Source: CAYMKL01 sp964390805 (GTDB taxonomy: Bacteria > Chloroflexota > Anaerolineae > VGOG01). From it: DNA of 15,678 nucleotides. The notes beneath the pieces were generated by a model, which did no database searches, had not been told where the DNA came from, and worked only from the letters and a program-made list of their open reading frames with translations. Each line of letters starts with the position of its first letter. Within the stretch, counting starts at the first letter, position 1. Positions 12,640 through 15,678 of the stretch are shown piece by piece. The translations under genes and the position numbers were made by a program. The DNA lies in the NCBI GenBank assembly GCA_964390805.1, contig CAYMKL010000149.1, positions 1 through 15,678 of the forward strand, given 5' to 3'.

Positions 12640-13488
12640 TTATTCTCCTTCTGATGGCGGCTTATCCTCCCGGCGGTAGGGCACGGGGATGTACTGGACT
12701 GATGGACGGCGCTGACCGGCCTGGCGATAGAGTTGCATCAACTGGCACACCTCATCTGGCAGTTCCAGGCTAATGGGCAGGCCCAGTTTTTTCGCTTCCT
12801 CTGCGCTGATGGGATAGTCGTGGGTCCACCGGCCAGAGCTGAGGGTCTCGGCGATCTCCCCGGCCTTCTCTTCTTCCATCTGATTGCCCATCAGGATTTC
12901 CACTACAGTCTGCTTTACCTGGGAGACGGCCTTCCTGGCCATGTCGGCCAGAATCAGGGTTTCGTCGTCGGTCTCGTTGACGTCTTTGATCTGGGTCACG
13001 GCGAGGATGGAGCTGGCCGGATAGCGACCCAGTTGGGGATCAACGGGCCCCAGGACAGCGTTCTCGTCCATAATAATCTCATCGGCAGCCAGGGCGATGA
13101 GGGTACCACCGGACAGGGCATAGTGGGGGACGAAGACTGTGACCGGAGCCTGGTGGCGGATGAGAGCATGGGCGATCTGCTCGGAGGCCAGAACTAGCCC
13201 GCCGGGCGTGTGCAGGATGATGTCTATGGGCATGTCCTTGGGGGTCAGGCGGATGGCCCTGAGCAGTGCTTCTGAGTCCTCAATGTCGATGTAGCGACGG
13301 AAGCCTATTCCCAGGAAGCTGAGCACCTCCTGGCGGTGGATGAGGGTGATGAGGCGCGAGTTGCGCTTCTTCTCCAATTGCCGCATCACCCGCTGCCGAT
13401 TGGCCTCCAGGAGCCTCCTCTGCAAGGCGGGAAGCAGACTGGAAATGATGATGAAGATCCAAAACAGATCGAAAAGGCTGAAATTCAC
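12640..13488 (-). CDS. ClpP-fold serine protease of the SDH/DUF114 family, 282 aa
   Basis: Matches the serine dehydrogenase proteinase family (SDH_sah, DUF114), membrane-associated relatives of ClpP and signal peptide peptidase A. An N-terminal hydrophobic segment (~5-20) anchors it, followed by a basic amphipathic stretch. The oxyanion-region motif is ILHTPGG (91-97). ALSGGT (124-129) holds the nucleophile S126. VLGPVDPQLG (145-154) completes the family signature. The C-terminus SVQYIPVPYRR is typical, so length looks complete. The start is GTG at 13488 with GGAGGG about 8 bases upstream. The role is presumably membrane-protein or peptide turnover; the neighbouring YugP-like and CPBP proteases make this a region rich in membrane proteolysis genes. 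Confidence 0.88.
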   Translation of the reverse strand: MNFSLFDLFWIFIIISSLLPALQRRLLEANRQRVMRQLEKKRNSRLITLIHRQEVLSFLGIGFRRYIDIEDSEALLRAIRLTPKDMPIDIILHTPGGLVLASEQIAHALIRHQAPVTVFVPHYALSGGTLIALAADEIIMDENAVLGPVDPQLGRYPASSILAVTQIKDVNETDDETLILADMARKAVSQVKQTVVEILMGNQMEEEKAGEIAETLSSGRWTHDYPISAEEAKKLGLPISLELPDEVCQLMQLYRQAGQRRPSVQYIPVPYRREDKPPSEGE

Positions 13489-13531
13489 TTTAACTACCCT
13501 CCATCTTTCTGTGCTTAGTCATGCTCGCGGC

Positions 13532-13590
13532 GGACCCTGGTCCGCTGGTCAGGGGGACCGTATATCGCCGAGGCCGCTGGACTAGGGTCC
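13532..13590. other. Structured intergenic element between MFS and protease genes
   Basis: GGACCCTGGTCC (13532-13543) and GGACTAGGGTCC (13579-13590) pair over 12 bp with one mismatch, enclosing a smaller GGTC-AGGGG-GACC hairpin (13547-13559). The 144-base gap has no gene. There is no T tract on the - strand, so a classic terminator is unlikely; a processing or attenuation element, or a degenerate repeat, fits better. No tRNA features. Confidence 0.4.
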
Positions 13591-13632
13591 ACCGGGAGCA
13601 GGTGAGTTGTTCGCCCTCTGTCTTTCTGCGTC

Positions 13633-14928
13633 CTAGACTGTGACCAAAGCATCCTCAGCTCTTGCTACTCGGATTCCTTCTTTCTCGTTGACCCTGGTCA
13701 GGAGCAGACCGCCTACGATGAAGAAGAAGATTACCGAAACGATGCTCAAGCGGCTGGAACCGGTGAGCTGCCCCACCAGGGCGAAGACAAAGGGGCCAGC
13801 GATGCCGGCGAACTTGGAGCTGACGCTGTAGAAGCCGAAGAACTCCGCCGTCTTCCCCTTGGGGACCATGGAGCCGAACAGCGAGCGACTGAGAGCCTGG
13901 CTGCCGCCCTGCACCAGGCCAACCAGGAAGGCCAAAGCCCAGAACTCCCAGGCATGGGCCATGAAGTAGCCCCAGGTGGAGATGCCAGTGTAAATGGCGA
14001 GGGCGAGATAAATCGAGGGCTTGGCGCCCAGTCGCCTGGCTAGCCGACCGAAGAGGAAGGAGAAGGGGATGCCTACGAACTGCATCATGACTAGTGCCCC
14101 GATCAGGTCGCTCTGGCCGATGCCGATCTCGGCTCCGTAGACGGTGGCCATCGTGATTATCGTGCCGATGCCGTCATTGTACAGCCAGAAGGCGACCAGA
14201 AACTTGATCAATTCACGGTAGCGGCGGACATCGCGGAGGGTCTGGCCCAGCCGTCGGAACCCACCCCGGATGGGGTGGACCTCAGATCGGGCTTCAGCCA
14301 TACGAGGCGGCTCAGGCACGTGGCGGAAGATGGGAATTGAGAAAAGGGCCCACCAGACTCCCACACTCAGGAATGCGAGGCGGGAGGCCGTCTCTGTATC
14401 GGGCAGGAAGAAGGTACTGGGCGATAGTATCCAGGCCAGGTTAAGGGCCAATAGGATGCCCCCGCCCAGATAGCCCAGGGCGTATCCCTTGGTCGAAACT
14501 TGGTTTATCTCGTCGGGGCCAGCGACGTGAGGCAGGAGGGCATTGTAGAAGATATTGGCGGCAGCAAAGCCTACATTGGCCACTGCGAACAGGAAGGAGG
14601 CCAGCAGCCAGTCGCCTGTGTTAATGAGCACCAGCAGACAGGTGAAGACAATGCCCAGGGTGGCGAAGCCGGCCAGGAATCGCTTCTTGGTTCCGCTATA
14701 GTCGGCAATGGCTCCCATCATTGGAGCCAGGAGGGCGGTCAAGAGGAGAGCAATGGAGCTGGTGTAGCCCCAGTAGACCGTAGCCAGATTTCCCTCCAGA
14801 TTAGCACCCGCTACCGCCTGGTAGAAAGTGGGCAACACCGCGGCCATAATCGTGGTGGCAAAGGCCGAGTTGGCCCAGTCGTACATGCACCAGGCGTTGA
14901 TCATCTTTCTGTGCATCTTGTCTGTCAC
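13633..14928 (-). CDS. MFS transporter, UMF1 (Atg22-like) family, 431 aa
   Basis: A twelve-helix major facilitator with the N-terminal signature INAWCMYDWANSAFATTI (10-27), diagnostic of the UMF1 family related to fungal vacuole effluxer Atg22. GAIADYSGTKKRFL (72-85) is the loop 2-3 motif of MFS proteins (G-x-x-x-D-x-x-G-x-K-K/R). A cytoplasmic loop (~206-240) separates the two halves, and LFGRLARRLGAKPS is the matching loop in the second half. The substrate of bacterial UMF1 proteins is not established; amino acid export is suggested by the fungal relative. The start is GTG at 14928 with AAGGAG 7 bases upstream. It lies 18 bases after the zinc protease gene, so they are probably cotranscribed. 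Confidence 0.88.
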   Translation of the reverse strand: MTDKMHRKMINAWCMYDWANSAFATTIMAAVLPTFYQAVAGANLEGNLATVYWGYTSSIALLLTALLAPMMGAIADYSGTKKRFLAGFATLGIVFTCLLVLINTGDWLLASFLFAVANVGFAAANIFYNALLPHVAGPDEINQVSTKGYALGYLGGGILLALNLAWILSPSTFFLPDTETASRLAFLSVGVWWALFSIPIFRHVPEPPRMAEARSEVHPIRGGFRRLGQTLRDVRRYRELIKFLVAFWLYNDGIGTIITMATVYGAEIGIGQSDLIGALVMMQFVGIPFSFLFGRLARRLGAKPSIYLALAIYTGISTWGYFMAHAWEFWALAFLVGLVQGGSQALSRSLFGSMVPKGKTAEFFGFYSVSSKFAGIAGPFVFALVGQLTGSSRLSIVSVIFFFIVGGLLLTRVNEKEGIRVARAEDALVTV

Positions 14929-14946
14929 CTTTTGTCTCCTTTTTTG

Positions 14947-15594
14947 TTACCGTCGTCGCCGCCCAGACATACCCGCTGCGACTGAGATGTAGTAGAGAAG
15001 TTGCAATAGTGCCATGGCTAAGGCCGCTACGTAGGTCAAGGCCGCCGCGTTCAGGACGCTCTTGGCCTGTTTGAGCTCATCCTGTCCCCTCACAAGCCCT
15101 GCACTCTCCAGCATCTGAATGGCCCGGTTGCTGGCGTCAAGCTCCACAGGCAAGGTGGCCAGGGCGAAGACGACTCCCCCTGAGAAGAAGATGACGCCCA
15201 GCCAGACCAGGCCCGTCATCTGCAGGAATAGCCCTATCAGGAAGAAGATGTAGCCCAGATAGCCGCCGATGTTGACCATCGGCACCAGACCAGCGCGCAG
15301 CCGCAGAGGGAGATAGCCGGTTTTGTCCTGGACGGCATGGCCGCACTCATGGGCCACGATACCCAGAGCGGCCACCGACGCGCTGCGCCCCACTCCCTCG
15401 GAGAGGCGCAACTCCTTGCTGCGAGGGTCGTAGTGATCAGAGAGCTGACCACGGGTACCTTTGACCTGGACGTGATTCAGCCCGTTGGCCCGCAGAAGTC
15501 GCTGGGCAGCTTCCTGGCCGCTGATGCCCAAGCGGTTGGCCACCTGGCTATACTTGCGGTAGGTCCCCTGCACCTTGAACTGAGCAAAGAGCAT
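14947..15594 (-). CDS. YugP-like neutral zinc metallopeptidase, 215 aa, odd 5' end
   Basis: Member of the Zn_protease_2/YugP family of membrane metallopeptidases. AHECGHAVQ (81-89) is the HExxH zinc site, and LPVELDAS (148-155) supplies the third ligand E151. DHYDPRSKELRLS (53-65) is a family block. Three hydrophobic segments follow (~105-125, 129-147, 184-205) and the protein ends in a basic RRRR tail. Relatives begin about 17 residues earlier with a membrane helix. Here that helix is coded in frame upstream of the ATG at 15594 (ERFVFIAPALLL) but no ATG, GTG or TTG occurs between it and an in-frame TAA at 15655-15657. The ATG at 15594 lacks a Shine-Dalgarno site. Either a CTG at 15597 is used, a frameshift has separated the start, or the 5' end has been damaged. 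Confidence 0.83.
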   Translation of the reverse strand: MLFAQFKVQGTYRKYSQVANRLGISGQEAAQRLLRANGLNHVQVKGTRGQLSDHYDPRSKELRLSEGVGRSASVAALGIVAHECGHAVQDKTGYLPLRLRAGLVPMVNIGGYLGYIFFLIGLFLQMTGLVWLGVIFFSGGVVFALATLPVELDASNRAIQMLESAGLVRGQDELKQAKSVLNAAALTYVAALAMALLQLLYYISVAAGMSGRRRR

Positions 15595-15678
15595 CAGTAG
15601 AAGAGCTGGGGCGATAAAGACAAAACGCTCAAGCCTACTTTCGTGGGAAGATCTTTACCAACTTGACAGATATGGGAA
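15595..15678. other. Right edge: upstream region of the zinc protease gene
   Basis: No gene is visible. The segment 15595-15654 continues the zinc protease frame without a normal start codon. At 15663-15668 TTGACA reads as a + strand -35 hexamer, but any -10 would lie outside the window. Confidence 0.35.

Noticed and set aside
13532..13590. tRNA-like cloverleaf
   Set aside because: The stems do not fit acceptor, D, anticodon and T-arm spacing, and there is no TTC-type T loop.
15663..15668. TTGACA as a + strand promoter
   Set aside because: The matching -10 position lies beyond the window, so only half of the signal can be seen.

Overview
The window most likely comes from a Chloroflexota genome, probably Anaerolineae-like. 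This is an inference from style, not from a marker gene. The pointers are a secreted beta-propeller protein with a long Thr-Pro linker followed by an AYLPYVMKHG-type segment, large polyprenyl-dependent GT39 membrane glycosyltransferases, and short palindromic repeats of the CCCTTCGAC...CTCAGG type scattered inside genes. The dense region has moderately high GC. The first ~300 bases are visibly AT-richer.

Layout. One small + strand gene (300-635, hypothetical) lies at the left edge behind an extended -10 promoter. Everything from 15594 down to 721 is on the - strand: a run of about a dozen genes, several joined by 4-base ATGA start/stop overlaps, ending at one strong hairpin terminator (685-717). 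In order of transcription the run is: YugP-like zinc metallopeptidase; UMF1-type MFS transporter; ClpP-like serine protease of the SDH/DUF114 type; an unrecognised gene remnant; an aminotransferase that has lost its middle; two CPBP (CAAX-type) membrane proteases; a YbgC-like acyl-CoA thioesterase; a GT39-like membrane glycosyltransferase; a seven-bladed propeller surface protein; a second GT39 glycosyltransferase; a SAM methyltransferase; an MBL-fold hydrolase; and a DUF362 protein.

How the genes may work together. The right half is a set of membrane and proteolysis genes plus a decayed metabolic gene. The left half (9638-1832) looks like a surface-glycan or glycoprotein unit: two GT39 enzymes flank, with translational overlap on one side, a secreted protein whose Thr/Pro-rich linker would be a natural O-glycosylation substrate, followed by a methyltransferase that could modify the glycan. 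That functional link is an inference.

The most unusual sequence feature is a set of short palindromic repeats living in frame inside the two glycosyltransferase genes. One 32-base element is intact in one gene and split by a 24-base (8-codon) second element in the other. A further AGTTCCCCTG repeat forms the C-terminal tail of the methyltransferase and brackets the MBL gene.
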